Assembly: GCA_009700815.1 (NCBI GenBank)
Contig: WLLG01000034.1
Span: forward strand, 1-11,871
Direction: 5' to 3'
DNA length: 11,871 nucleotides
DNA from: Actinomycetota bacterium
Lineage (GTDB): Bacteria > Actinomycetota > Acidimicrobiia > Acidimicrobiales > Microtrichaceae
The notes under the pieces are model-generated. The model worked only from the letters and a program-made list of their open reading frames with translations. It did not search any database and had not been told where the DNA came from. The position numbers and the translations under genes were made by a program. Positions 6,068 through 11,871 of this stretch are shown here, in pieces (position 1 is the stretch's first letter; the number at the start of each line of letters is the position of its first letter).

Positions 6068-7135
6068 ATGAGCAGCCTGCCACCCCTTGAAGATCCCGTT
6101 GCCTACGTAGTCGTTGGTCCGAATGACCAGCGTGGGCCCTACACACTAGAACTCCTCGTTAGCGAGGTTGCGGCCGGGCGACTTGCCGATACCACGCCTG
6201 TGTGGTGGCCAGGGTTGGCTGATTGGACCACGCTGGGTGTCCATCCAGAAACGGCTGTCCTCATTGCAACTCGCAGAAACGTGGCCGCTCCAGCACCCGA
6301 ATGGGCACAGCCGGCACCCGCTCCCGCTCCGGCACCCGCTCCCGCTCCCGCTCCGGCTCCCGCTCCGGCTCCCGCTCCGGCTCCCGCTCCGGCTCCCGCG
6401 GCCTATGCGGCGCCTGCGCCTGCCGCTGAGACGTTTGCTGCGCCTGCACCTGCACCTGCACAGGTAGAGCCAGCCCAGGTAGAGGTTGTCGAGATTGTCG
6501 AAACAGTTGCGGTTGCAGAACTAGTGGCCGATGACGGAACTGTGGTGACCGAGATAGTAGATGTCACTGATTTTCTGGCCGAAGATGGATCTGTGGTTGC
6601 AGAGATTCTCGATGTGACCGAGATCGTAGAGATCGATCCGCAAACTCTGGCCGACTACGAAGCACTGGTAGCTCGCAGTTCTCAGCGCGCCAATCTGCAG
6701 GAGCAGATGGAATTGGCCGACGAGTCCCTGGTTCTTGCAATCATTGCTGCTGCTGGCGAATTCGGGTTCGGCCTTGATGACCGAACCGATCTCGAGCGCA
6801 GCCATGAGCTTCGTTTTGGCGAGGCGAGCGGCGACCTGCTCGAGATCGAACTGGGCCGTGTAGTTGCGCAGCGCCCCGAGGATGTGCGGTTTGCTCACGT
6901 GCCACTTTCGGTCTCGTACCGGTCCGGCTCCTATGAAGGCGAGGCCGACCCCGGAGACGGATCTCATGGTGCAGTCACGATTTCTGCCGATGAGTGGACG
7001 GGTCAGTCAGCTAGCGCTGCCTCCTTGTTCTTGGATCTGCATACCTATTTCGATGAGGACTTGTCGGTTGACTTCGCAGCAGTTCAGCGTGATCTTGGCG
7101 CAACCATTGCCGTGGTTCGCGGAAAGCTCAGCTAG
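6068..7135 (+). CDS. GYF_2-domain protein with Pro-Ala linker and unrecognised C-terminal domain
   Basis: A 355-residue protein. Residues 12-60 form a GYF_2 (DUF4339-type) domain: YVVVGPNDQRGPYTLELL, then LADTTPVWWPGLADW, with the Gly23-Pro24 and W-x-x-G-x-x-x-W marks of the family. Such domains usually act in protein-protein contacts. Residues about 82-111 are an almost pure Pro-Ala repeat, followed by further Ala/Pro/Glu-rich linker and a Val/Glu-rich part containing two 17-residue repeats (LVADDGTVVTEIVDVTD and FLAEDGSVVAEILDVTE). The last 140 or so residues look folded, with DLLEIELGRVV and HVPLSVSYRSGSYEGE strands, but match nothing I know. No signal peptide or membrane segment is visible, so it is probably cytoplasmic. 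ATG 6068 is chosen because the GYF domain follows at once; the 41-residue upstream extension looks non-coding. The Shine-Dalgarno is weak (GGGAAA). The gene is divergent from the propeller lipoprotein. Confidence 0.8.
   Translation: MSSLPPLEDPVAYVVVGPNDQRGPYTLELLVSEVAAGRLADTTPVWWPGLADWTTLGVHPETAVLIATRRNVAAPAPEWAQPAPAPAPAPAPAPAPAPAPAPAPAPAPAPAAYAAPAPAAETFAAPAPAPAQVEPAQVEVVEIVETVAVAELVADDGTVVTEIVDVTDFLAEDGSVVAEILDVTEIVEIDPQTLADYEALVARSSQRANLQEQMELADESLVLAIIAAAGEFGFGLDDRTDLERSHELRFGEASGDLLEIELGRVVAQRPEDVRFAHVPLSVSYRSGSYEGEADPGDGSHGAVTISADEWTGQSASAASLFLDLHTYFDEDLSVDFAAVQRDLGATIAVVRGKLS
6311..6400 (+). repeat. Pro-Ala coding repeat (period mostly 12 bp)
   Basis: Ninety bases built from CCCGCTCCGGCT-like units that encode alternating Pro and Ala. 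This makes a rigid spacer between the GYF_2 domain and the rest of the protein. The near-identical units at 6349-6396 look recently expanded. The same tract opens long Arg-rich and Glu/Arg-rich frames on other registers, which are not genes. Confidence 0.92.
6521..6622 (+). repeat. 51-bp tandem duplication encoding a 17-residue repeat
   Basis: Unit 1 is 6521-6571 and unit 2 is 6572-6622. They encode LVADDGTVVTEIVDVTD and FLAEDGSVVAEILDVTE, which agree at most positions at the protein level but have diverged at synonymous sites. Selection therefore appears to have kept the acidic/valine pattern after an old duplication. Confidence 0.75.
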
Positions 7136-7180
7136 CTCAGCCAAGCGGGCTCCGTCCCAAGTAGTTCAGAATTCTCTGCT

Positions 7181-7202
7181 CTGCAGAACAGGGTTTCTGT
7201 AG
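7181..7202 (+). terminator. Hairpin after the GYF_2 gene, possible terminator
   Basis: CTGCAGAA (7181-7188) pairs with TTCTGTAG (7195-7202), including one G-U pair, around a six-base loop. It sits 46 bases after the GYF_2 stop and upstream of the riboswitch. No U-run follows, so intrinsic termination is uncertain. Confidence 0.35.
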
Positions 7203-7228
7203 ATCATCGGGTACTCTGATACTCAGCA

Positions 7229-7246
7229 AATGGGCTTCGGCCCTTT
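7229..7246 (+). other. UUCG-tetraloop hairpin immediately 5' of the manganese aptamer
   Basis: GGGC (7232-7235) and GCCC (7240-7243) close a TTCG loop. AA/TT pairs outside a T-T mismatch lengthen the stem. UUCG loops are unusually stable in RNA. The hairpin ends exactly where the first closing helix of the aptamer begins, so it may insulate the aptamer from upstream sequence. TACTCT (7212-7217) and GATACT (7218-7223) just upstream are possible -10 boxes without a good -35. Confidence 0.5.
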
Positions 7247-7362
7247 GGAGGGGAGTACCTCTCAGCGTTGCCATCGTCAGCACGGTTAATCGTTCAGTGA
7301 ACGAATAAAGACCCGGTGGTAGCGGTCAATCCGACTTGTTTGGATTGACGAGGAAGACCTCC
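7247..7362 (+). promoter_or_regulatory. yybP-ykoY manganese (Mn2+) riboswitch aptamer
   Basis: The RNA folds as the family requires. Closing helix P1.1 is GGAGG (7247-7251) with CCUCC (7358-7362). The internal loop L1 is GGAGUA (7252-7257) opposite AAGA (7354-7357). P1.2 is CCUC (7258-7261) with GAGG (7350-7353). P3 is GUUGCCA (7267-7273) with UGGUAGC (7317-7323), then the conserved L3 segments UCGUCA (7274-7279) and CCGG (7313-7316), capped by UCGUUC/GAACGA (7290-7295/7299-7304). P4 is a perfect 8-bp hairpin, GUCAAUCC/GGAUUGAC (7325-7332/7342-7349). L1 and L3 are the elements known to dock and bind Mn2+ in this family. The gene downstream is a P-type cation ATPase, a known partner of this riboswitch class. 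The match was made by eye from memory of the consensus, but the combination of conserved loops and helices is unlikely by chance. Confidence 0.93.
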
Positions 7363-7407
7363 GCCGCAGACGGCGTATTCGCGTCGTCTTATCGACGGAG
7401 ATTTTTC
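7363..7407 (+). promoter_or_regulatory. Riboswitch expression platform and ribosome binding site of the cation ATPase
   Basis: Between aptamer and GTG start lie two small hairpins: CGCCG/CGGCG (7362-7366/7371-7375) and CGTCG/CGACG (7382-7386/7393-7397). The second overlaps the Shine-Dalgarno ACGGAG (7395-7400), which is seven bases from the GTG at 7408. CUCCG at 7359-7363, mostly the 3' strand of aptamer helix P1.1, is complementary to CGGAG at 7396-7400. When Mn2+ stabilises P1.1 this strand is occupied and the Shine-Dalgarno would be free; without the metal it could be masked. The fold supports translational control, since no U-run terminator is present, but the direction is inferred. Confidence 0.6.
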
Positions 7408-10161
7408 GTGCTTCAACAACAGCCACATACTCAGACGGAGTGGTTTCGACTTTCCACAGAGCAGGTCACAGAGCAACTCCAGGTTGACCCGTTCTTTGGC
7501 CTCAACAGCCAAGCAGTAGCCACGCAACGTGATCTGTATGGGCCCAACGAGTTGACGGATCCACCACGGACGCCTGCGTGGAAACGTTTCTTGGCGCAGT
7601 TCCGAAACCTGATGGTCTACATCTTGATTGGTGCAGCGGTTGTCTCTGCCGCAGTCGGTGACTACAAGGATCCGATTGTTATTGGGATCGTTCTGCTCAT
7701 CAACGCAGTCATGGGGTTCATTCAAGAGAACAAGGCCGACAATGCGTTGGCCGCGCTCAAGGGCATGCTGGCGAGCATTGTTCGGGTACGCCGCAATGGC
7801 GAGGTGCAAGAGGTACCTGCAGCTGAGTTGGTTCCCGGAGACATCGTGTTGCTTGAGGCGGGTGACCGGATTCCGGCCGACGGCAGGTTTGTCATGACGG
7901 CCGCCACAGCAGTAGATGAGTCGATGCTGACAGGCGAGTCGCTTGCAGTAGACAAGCAATCCGAGGCAGTTCTGCTAGGCCATGACGGCTCTTCTGAGGT
8001 GGCCGTAGCCGACCGGGTATGCATGGGCTACATGAACTCCACGCTGGTGCGGGGCCGAGCCGAGATGGTCGTTACCGAGATTGGTATGCAGACCCAGATT
8101 GGGCGCTTAGCCGGGTTATTGAGTGCGGCTGAAGAGAAGCCCACACCATTGCAAGAACAGATCGATCAACTCGGCAAGCGGCTGGCCATGATTGCGATTC
8201 TGGCCGTGATTGTGGTTTTTGTGGTGGCACTGTTTCAGGCAGAGACCATTAATTCAGACACGCTGAGCGAGGCGTTGCTGAACTCGGTAGCGCTCGCGGT
8301 TGCGGCAATTCCCGAGGGCTTGCCCGCTGTGGTGACGGTCACTCTGGCCATTGGTGTGAGCCGCATGGCTAAACGTAATGCAATCGTGAAAAGGCTTGCC
8401 TCGGTCGAGACCCTGGGGTCCACCAACGTGATCTGTTCTGACAAGACTGGAACATTGACACTCAATCAGATGACTGCAACTTGTGTCCTTGCTGCTGGTC
8501 ACCGATATGAGGTGTCCGGTCTGGGTTACGAACCTGTAGGTGAGATTGTGGCCAACTCGGCGGGGGCTGGGTCTGATCCAACCAGTTCCGAAGGGTTAGC
8601 CCCTGCGCTTGTTGCCGGTCTGCTCTGCAACGATGCTCACCTGCGCGTTGAAGATGGCCGCACCGAACTTGTTGGAGATCCAACCGAAGGTGCACTGCTT
8701 GTTCTAGCCGCCAAGGGTGGTCTCGATACCGAAGGCCTGCGCCAAGACCTGGCTCGTATTGACGAGGTCCCCTTCGATTCGAGTACCAAGTTCATGGCAA
8801 CGCTTCATCCTCAAGCCCAGAATCGCAGCAAGTCATTGCTCGTGGTGAAGGGTGCTCCGGATGTGGTGATCGCTCGATGCTCTACCTCTTCGGTAACAGC
8901 CAACCAGGGAACCATCTCGGATCAGACTCGCGAAGAACTCCTCAAGCTGAATGACTCCCTTGGAGCCACAGGGTTGCGAGTCCTGGCGCTTGCAACCCTT
9001 GAATTGCCCGTGGCCCCCGGGGACTATGACGGGGATCTTGCTGCCGAGGTTGAAGAGTTGCATCTGGTTGGCCTTGTCGGAATTCTTGATCCGCCGCGGC
9101 CAGAGGCCATTGCGGCCATTGCAGAATGTGCCACGGCCGGCATCGATGTAAAAATGATCACCGGCGACCATGCCTCGACGGCAGGCGCGATTGCACAAGT
9201 GCTGGGCATTCAAGGCCGGGTGGTGACCGGGGCCGAACTAGATCGAATCTCTGACGAGGACCTTCCCGCACAGATCGATCAGATAGGCGTCTGTGCGCGA
9301 GTCTCGGCAGAACACAAAGTCCGGGTAGTGAAAGCGCTGCAGTCAACCGGCAAAATTGTGGCGATGACCGGTGACGGAGTGAACGATGCCGCGTCGCTCA
9401 AGGAGGCCGAGATTGGCGTGGCCATGGGAATCACTGGCACTGCGGTCACGAAAGAGGCGGGGGACATGGTCCTCACTGATGACAACTTTGCAACCATTGT
9501 TCATGCCGTTGAGGGCGGTCGGGCGATCTACGACAACATCTTGACCTTTGTGCGCTTTCAGCTGACCACAAACATTTCGGCCATCTTGGTCATCCTCGGT
9601 GCTCAACTTGCTGGGTTCGGTGCGCTGTTCAACGCGATACAGATTCTGTTCGTCAATATCATCGCGGATGGCCCGCCGGCCATTGCTTTGGGAGTGGACC
9701 CACCAAAGCCGGGCATCATGAGCCGCAATCCTCGGGCTCGTGCAGAAGCCATTCTGAGCGGACCGAGACTGACTCGGATCGTTGTTTCGGCGGTAGTTAT
9801 CACTATTGGAACACTCGGAATCTATATCCGCTTCAAGGGCAATGACGTTGAGCAGGCGATGACGATGGCCTTCACCACGTTCGTCTTTTTTCAACTGGTG
9901 AATTCGTTCTGTGTGCGCACTGGACACGACACAGTGTTCTCTCGTTATAGCTTGTCGAATCGGCCCTTGCTCTATGCACTCGCTGGAGTAGTAGCCATGC
10001 AGATCATGGTGGTGCAACTGCCCTTCTTGCAGGGAGTGTTTGAGACCGTTCCGCTGAGCCTGGAGCAGTGGGGTTGGGTGCTGGTCACTCCGCTGGTGCT
10101 GCTGGTTTTTGAAGAGCTTCGCAAGGGCGTCTGGCGAGCAAAGGATGGCCGCCGCAAATAG
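7408..10161 (+). CDS. Type II P-type cation ATPase, PMR1/SPCA-like; probable Mn2+ (and/or Ca2+) exporter
   Basis: A 917-residue ATP-driven inner-membrane pump. GTG 7408 is chosen for its GGAG seven bases upstream; a longer frame from TTG 7336 would lie inside the riboswitch. An N-terminal cation-ATPase segment (WFRLSTEQV) is followed by M1-M2, the actuator motif TGES (175-178), M3-M4 with PEGL (302-305; Glu303 ligand), the phosphorylation site DKTGT (Asp345), nucleotide-binding KGAPDVV (from 481), MITGDHASTA, the hinge GDGVND (655-660), and M5-M10, giving ten membrane segments. M6 reads NAIQILFVNIIADGPP with Asn750 and Asp754, as in yeast PMR1. The SERCA site-I residues are missing: the M5 glutamate is Ala (NISA) and the M6 threonine is Ala (NIIAD). 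One ion per cycle is thus expected. At the place of PMR1 Gln783, linked to Mn2+ selectivity, there is Ile759. Control by a Mn2+ riboswitch argues for Mn2+ export. Confidence 0.93.
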   Translation: MLQQQPHTQTEWFRLSTEQVTEQLQVDPFFGLNSQAVATQRDLYGPNELTDPPRTPAWKRFLAQFRNLMVYILIGAAVVSAAVGDYKDPIVIGIVLLINAVMGFIQENKADNALAALKGMLASIVRVRRNGEVQEVPAAELVPGDIVLLEAGDRIPADGRFVMTAATAVDESMLTGESLAVDKQSEAVLLGHDGSSEVAVADRVCMGYMNSTLVRGRAEMVVTEIGMQTQIGRLAGLLSAAEEKPTPLQEQIDQLGKRLAMIAILAVIVVFVVALFQAETINSDTLSEALLNSVALAVAAIPEGLPAVVTVTLAIGVSRMAKRNAIVKRLASVETLGSTNVICSDKTGTLTLNQMTATCVLAAGHRYEVSGLGYEPVGEIVANSAGAGSDPTSSEGLAPALVAGLLCNDAHLRVEDGRTELVGDPTEGALLVLAAKGGLDTEGLRQDLARIDEVPFDSSTKFMATLHPQAQNRSKSLLVVKGAPDVVIARCSTSSVTANQGTISDQTREELLKLNDSLGATGLRVLALATLELPVAPGDYDGDLAAEVEELHLVGLVGILDPPRPEAIAAIAECATAGIDVKMITGDHASTAGAIAQVLGIQGRVVTGAELDRISDEDLPAQIDQIGVCARVSAEHKVRVVKALQSTGKIVAMTGDGVNDAASLKEAEIGVAMGITGTAVTKEAGDMVLTDDNFATIVHAVEGGRAIYDNILTFVRFQLTTNISAILVILGAQLAGFGALFNAIQILFVNIIADGPPAIALGVDPPKPGIMSRNPRARAEAILSGPRLTRIVVSAVVITIGTLGIYIRFKGNDVEQAMTMAFTTFVFFQLVNSFCVRTGHDTVFSRYSLSNRPLLYALAGVVAMQIMVVQLPFLQGVFETVPLSLEQWGWVLVTPLVLLVFEELRKGVWRAKDGRRK

Positions 10162-10207
10162 CTTCAGCTCGAGCCTGTAGGGTCCCGATTACCTTTCCCA
10201 TGAGCCC

Positions 10208-10212
10208 AGGAG
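10208..10212 (+). promoter_or_regulatory. Ribosome binding site of the alcohol dehydrogenase
   Basis: AGGAG ends seven bases before the ATG at 10220. It is the clearest Shine-Dalgarno in the window and fixes the start. A TACCTT box at 10190-10195 could be a -10 element, but no suitable -35 is visible. Confidence 0.8.
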
Positions 10213-10219
10213 CAATCTG

Positions 10220-11317
10220 ATGCGTGCAGCTTTATTCACCCAGGTGGGTCGTCCGCTCGAAGTAGTTGAGGATGTTCAACTTGATGCTCCGCGTGCCGGC
10301 GAGGTGCGCGTCCAAGTCGTGGCCTGTGGGGTATGTCATTCAGACTTAAGCGTGATCTCGGGCACCTTCCCCGCAATGGGGCCAACGGTGCTCGGTCACG
10401 AGGCCGCTGGAATTGTCTTGGAACTGGGCGAAGGAGTCACCTCGCTACAAGTGGGGGATCACGTCATCCTGACGCCGAATGCAGCCTGCGGTACCTGTGC
10501 CTACTGCATCAAGGGTTTGCAGAGCGTCTGCGCAAGCTCCATGGTCATCGCAACCTCGATGTTGCCGGACGGCACTTCTCGTCTTTCTCGTAACGGCGAG
10601 ACGGTGTTTCATGGTCTTGGCGTAGCTGCCTGGGCAGATGAAATCGTGGTTCACGCAAACGGTGCTATTCGCATCGACAAGGACCTTCCCCTTGACGTGG
10701 CCTGCGTGATTGGCTGCGCCGTGCAAACAGGGGTTGGCGCGGCTATCAACACTGCTGATATCGATCCGGGGGATTCGGTGCTGGTGCTTGGCGCTGGGGG
10801 CGTTGGAATCTGCATTGTTCAGGGTGCCGCAATTGCCGGTGCGGCGCAGATCATTGTCTCTGATCCCTCGGAGTCTCGGCGGGAACAGGCGATGCGGTTC
10901 GGAGCAACCCATGTGATCGACCCGAGTGAACAAGATGTTGTTTCGGTGACCATGGGACTTACTGGCGTGGGCGCAGATGTTGCCTTCGAAGCAGTTGGAT
11001 CGGCTGCACTCGTCGAGGTGGGCATCGCAGCTGTGCGCAGCGGTGGCACCACAGTGATGGTGGGCGCTGCCCCAGTTGATCAAACCGTTGCGTTTAGCCC
11101 AGTCATGGCTATGTTCTCGGAAAAGAAATTGGTGGGTTCGCTCCTAGGATCCTGCTGGGGCCCGCGTGACATTCCGCGCCTTGTTGCCCTGTGGCGTGCC
11201 GGCAAGCTTGATCTTGATGCCATGGTGACTGCTCGTCGCCCACTCGAGGAAGTGAACGAGGCCCTTGCAGACCTAGAAGCTGGCAGGGGCCTACGCACAG
11301 TTCTGATGATGAGCTGA
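10220..11317 (+). CDS. Zinc-dependent NAD-linked alcohol dehydrogenase (medium-chain family)
   Basis: A 365-residue cytoplasmic enzyme interconverting an alcohol and an aldehyde; the substrate is unknown. Catalytic zinc ligands are Cys39 (CGVCHSD), His60 with Glu61 (GHEAAG) and Cys166 (GCAVQTG). The structural zinc lobe is complete with Cys90, Cys93, Cys96 and Cys104. The Rossmann fold has GAGGVG (191-196), and Asp215 ends the second strand (IIVSD), which favours NAD over NADP. The arrangement resembles the class III/benzyl-alcohol type enzymes abundant in mycobacteria, some of which keep their cofactor bound, but sequence alone does not decide this. It follows the cation ATPase by 58 bp on the same strand with its own strong ribosome binding site, and no functional link to metal export is evident. 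A 16-bp tandem repeat runs across its stop codon. Confidence 0.93.
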   Translation: MRAALFTQVGRPLEVVEDVQLDAPRAGEVRVQVVACGVCHSDLSVISGTFPAMGPTVLGHEAAGIVLELGEGVTSLQVGDHVILTPNAACGTCAYCIKGLQSVCASSMVIATSMLPDGTSRLSRNGETVFHGLGVAAWADEIVVHANGAIRIDKDLPLDVACVIGCAVQTGVGAAINTADIDPGDSVLVLGAGGVGICIVQGAAIAGAAQIIVSDPSESRREQAMRFGATHVIDPSEQDVVSVTMGLTGVGADVAFEAVGSAALVEVGIAAVRSGGTTVMVGAAPVDQTVAFSPVMAMFSEKKLVGSLLGSCWGPRDIPRLVALWRAGKLDLDAMVTARRPLEEVNEALADLEAGRGLRTVLMMS

Positions 11318-11350
11318 CCTGATGATGAGCAGTCTTGATGATGGGCAGGG
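11303..11350 (+). repeat. 16-bp tandem repeat, three units, spanning the dehydrogenase stop codon
   Basis: Units begin at 11303, 11319 and 11335. The first two share CTGATGATGAGC exactly; the third reads TTGATGATGGGC. The first unit encodes the last residues (LMMS) and the start of the TGA stop; the others lie in the intergenic space. The period is not a multiple of three, so this looks like slippage or a short duplication after the gene end. Confidence 0.85.
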
Positions 11351-11361
11351 TCGAGATGCTC

Positions 11362-11380
11362 GGTTGAGTTGGTCTCAACC
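11362..11380. terminator. Hairpin between convergent dehydrogenase and peroxidase genes
   Basis: GGTTGAG (11362-11368) and CTCAACC (11374-11380) form a perfect 7-bp stem with a TTGGT loop. It lies 44 bases after the dehydrogenase stop and just before the peroxidase stop, the expected place for a shared bidirectional terminator. There is no U-run on either side. Confidence 0.5.
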
Positions 11381-11387
11381 CACGTTG

Positions 11388-11871
11388 TTAGGCCAGCGCT
11401 GACGCGATTGCTGAGACAATCTGTGGGTCGTTGGGCTCAACCTGAGGCGCAAACCTTGCAATCACTTCGCCATCGGAGGCAATCAGGAACTTCTCGAAGT
11501 TCCACTGGATGTCGCCGTCGCGACCCTCAGCGTCGGCTACTTGGGTGAGTTCGGTGTAGAGCGGGTGACGCTCATCGCCGTTGACTTCGATCTTCTCGGT
11601 CAGAGGAAAGGTCACGCCGTACTCCGTGGAGCAGAAGGTCTGAATCTCTTCAGCAGTGCCAGGTTCTTGTTCCATGAACTGATTGCACGGGACTCCCAAC
11701 ACGCTAAATCCCTGATCGCCATAGGCAACCTGTAGTTCTTCAAGCTGTGTGTACTGCGGGGTCAGGCCACATTTCGAGGCCACATTGACGACAAGGGTGA
11801 CCTTTCCATCTAGACCGGCGAGTACTCCAGGTGTTCCATCAAGGGCGGCAAGATCAGTTTGGTACAGGGAC
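11388..11871 (-). CDS. Glutathione peroxidase family thiol peroxidase (Cys type), 5' end cut by the window edge
   Basis: The frame is open from the TAA at 11388 to the right edge, giving 160 or so residues of a protein usually near that length, so only the first few residues are probably missing. An internal ATG at 11783 is not the start, because LVVNVASKCGLTPQY runs across it. The peroxidatic residue in SKCG is Cys (TGT), not selenocysteine. The Gln of PCNQF and the Trp/Asn of WNFEKF complete the active-site tetrad. FCSTEYGVTFP supplies a second cysteine where thioredoxin-dependent members carry the resolving one. Such enzymes reduce hydroperoxides and, in bacteria, mostly use thioredoxin instead of glutathione. 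It is convergent with the dehydrogenase gene. Confidence 0.93.
   Translation of the reverse strand, partial: SLYQTDLAALDGTPGVLAGLDGKVTLVVNVASKCGLTPQYTQLEELQVAYGDQGFSVLGVPCNQFMEQEPGTAEEIQTFCSTEYGVTFPLTEKIEVNGDERHPLYTELTQVADAEGRDGDIQWNFEKFLIASDGEVIARFAPQVEPNDPQIVSAIASALA

Noticed and set aside
5895..6146. N-terminal extension of the propeller lipoprotein to 6146
   Set aside because: It would bury the lipoprotein signal behind 84 polar residues; the extension overlaps the start of the divergent gene and reads as non-coding.
6311..6400. CRISPR-like array
   Set aside because: The repeats are contiguous, in frame and encode Pro-Ala; there are no spacers.
6168..6467. Arg/Leu/Pro-rich and Glu/Arg-rich reading frames over the Pro-Ala tract, both strands
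   Set aside because: They are by-products of the 12-bp repeat read in other frames and have no start signals or family features.
7336..7407. N-terminal extension of the cation ATPase from TTG 7336
   Set aside because: It would translate the P4 loop, the 3' half of the aptamer and the Shine-Dalgarno; GTG 7408 has a proper GGAG at seven bases.
9343..10017. Long antisense frame inside the cation ATPase gene (similarly 7294-7959)
   Set aside because: The sense frame carries all P-type ATPase motifs; the antisense products show none and are shadows of a high-GC gene.
11740..11790. Possible selenocysteine in the glutathione peroxidase
   Set aside because: The active-site codon is TGT (Cys) and the frame has no internal TGA.

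Overview
The window reads as a chromosomal segment of a moderately high-GC actinomycete (Actinomycetota). The pointers are an F420-type luciferase-like oxidoreductase, several crotonase-fold acyl-CoA enzymes, a zinc alcohol dehydrogenase with mycobacterial-style sequence, GTG/TTG starts and probable leaderless transcription. An acidimicrobial lineage would fit, but that is a guess. Protein-coding density is high. I see no tRNA, rRNA, CRISPR array, insertion sequence, integrase or phage gene.

Layout, left to right. (1) 1-282, plus strand: the C-terminal end of an FGGY-family sugar kinase. It overlaps by 4 bp the convergent minus-strand block. (2) 279-4142, minus strand, in order of transcription: LLM-class F420-dependent oxidoreductase (3204-4142), an ATP-grasp ligase whose TTG start abuts the upstream stop (2313-3203), crotonase B (1386-2243) and, after a 261-bp gene-free stretch with overlapping inverted repeats, crotonase A (279-1124). 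Both crotonases lack both standard hydratase glutamates. (3) 4206-5894, minus strand: a secreted lipoprotein with a probable seven-bladed SBBP-type beta-propeller. It is divergent from 6068-7135, a GYF_2-domain protein with a Pro-Ala linker, a 17-residue tandem repeat and an unrecognised C-terminal domain. (4) 7247-10161, plus strand: a yybP-ykoY manganese riboswitch followed by a type II P-type cation ATPase of the PMR1/SPCA-like kind. (5) 10220-11317, plus strand: a zinc-dependent alcohol dehydrogenase with a good ribosome binding site. (6) 11388-11871, minus strand: a Cys-type glutathione peroxidase, cut by the right edge.

The best-supported functional unit is the riboswitch plus P-type ATPase. 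The aptamer can be folded base by base and retains the family's conserved loop sequences, so the pump is best called a manganese-responsive, probably Mn2+ (and/or Ca2+) exporter, although sequence alone would yield only 'calcium-transporting ATPase'. The 3' strand of the aptamer's closing helix is complementary to the pump gene's Shine-Dalgarno, which suggests a translational ON switch. The propeller lipoprotein/GYF_2 pair and the oxidoreductase/ATP-grasp pair are the parts with least known function.
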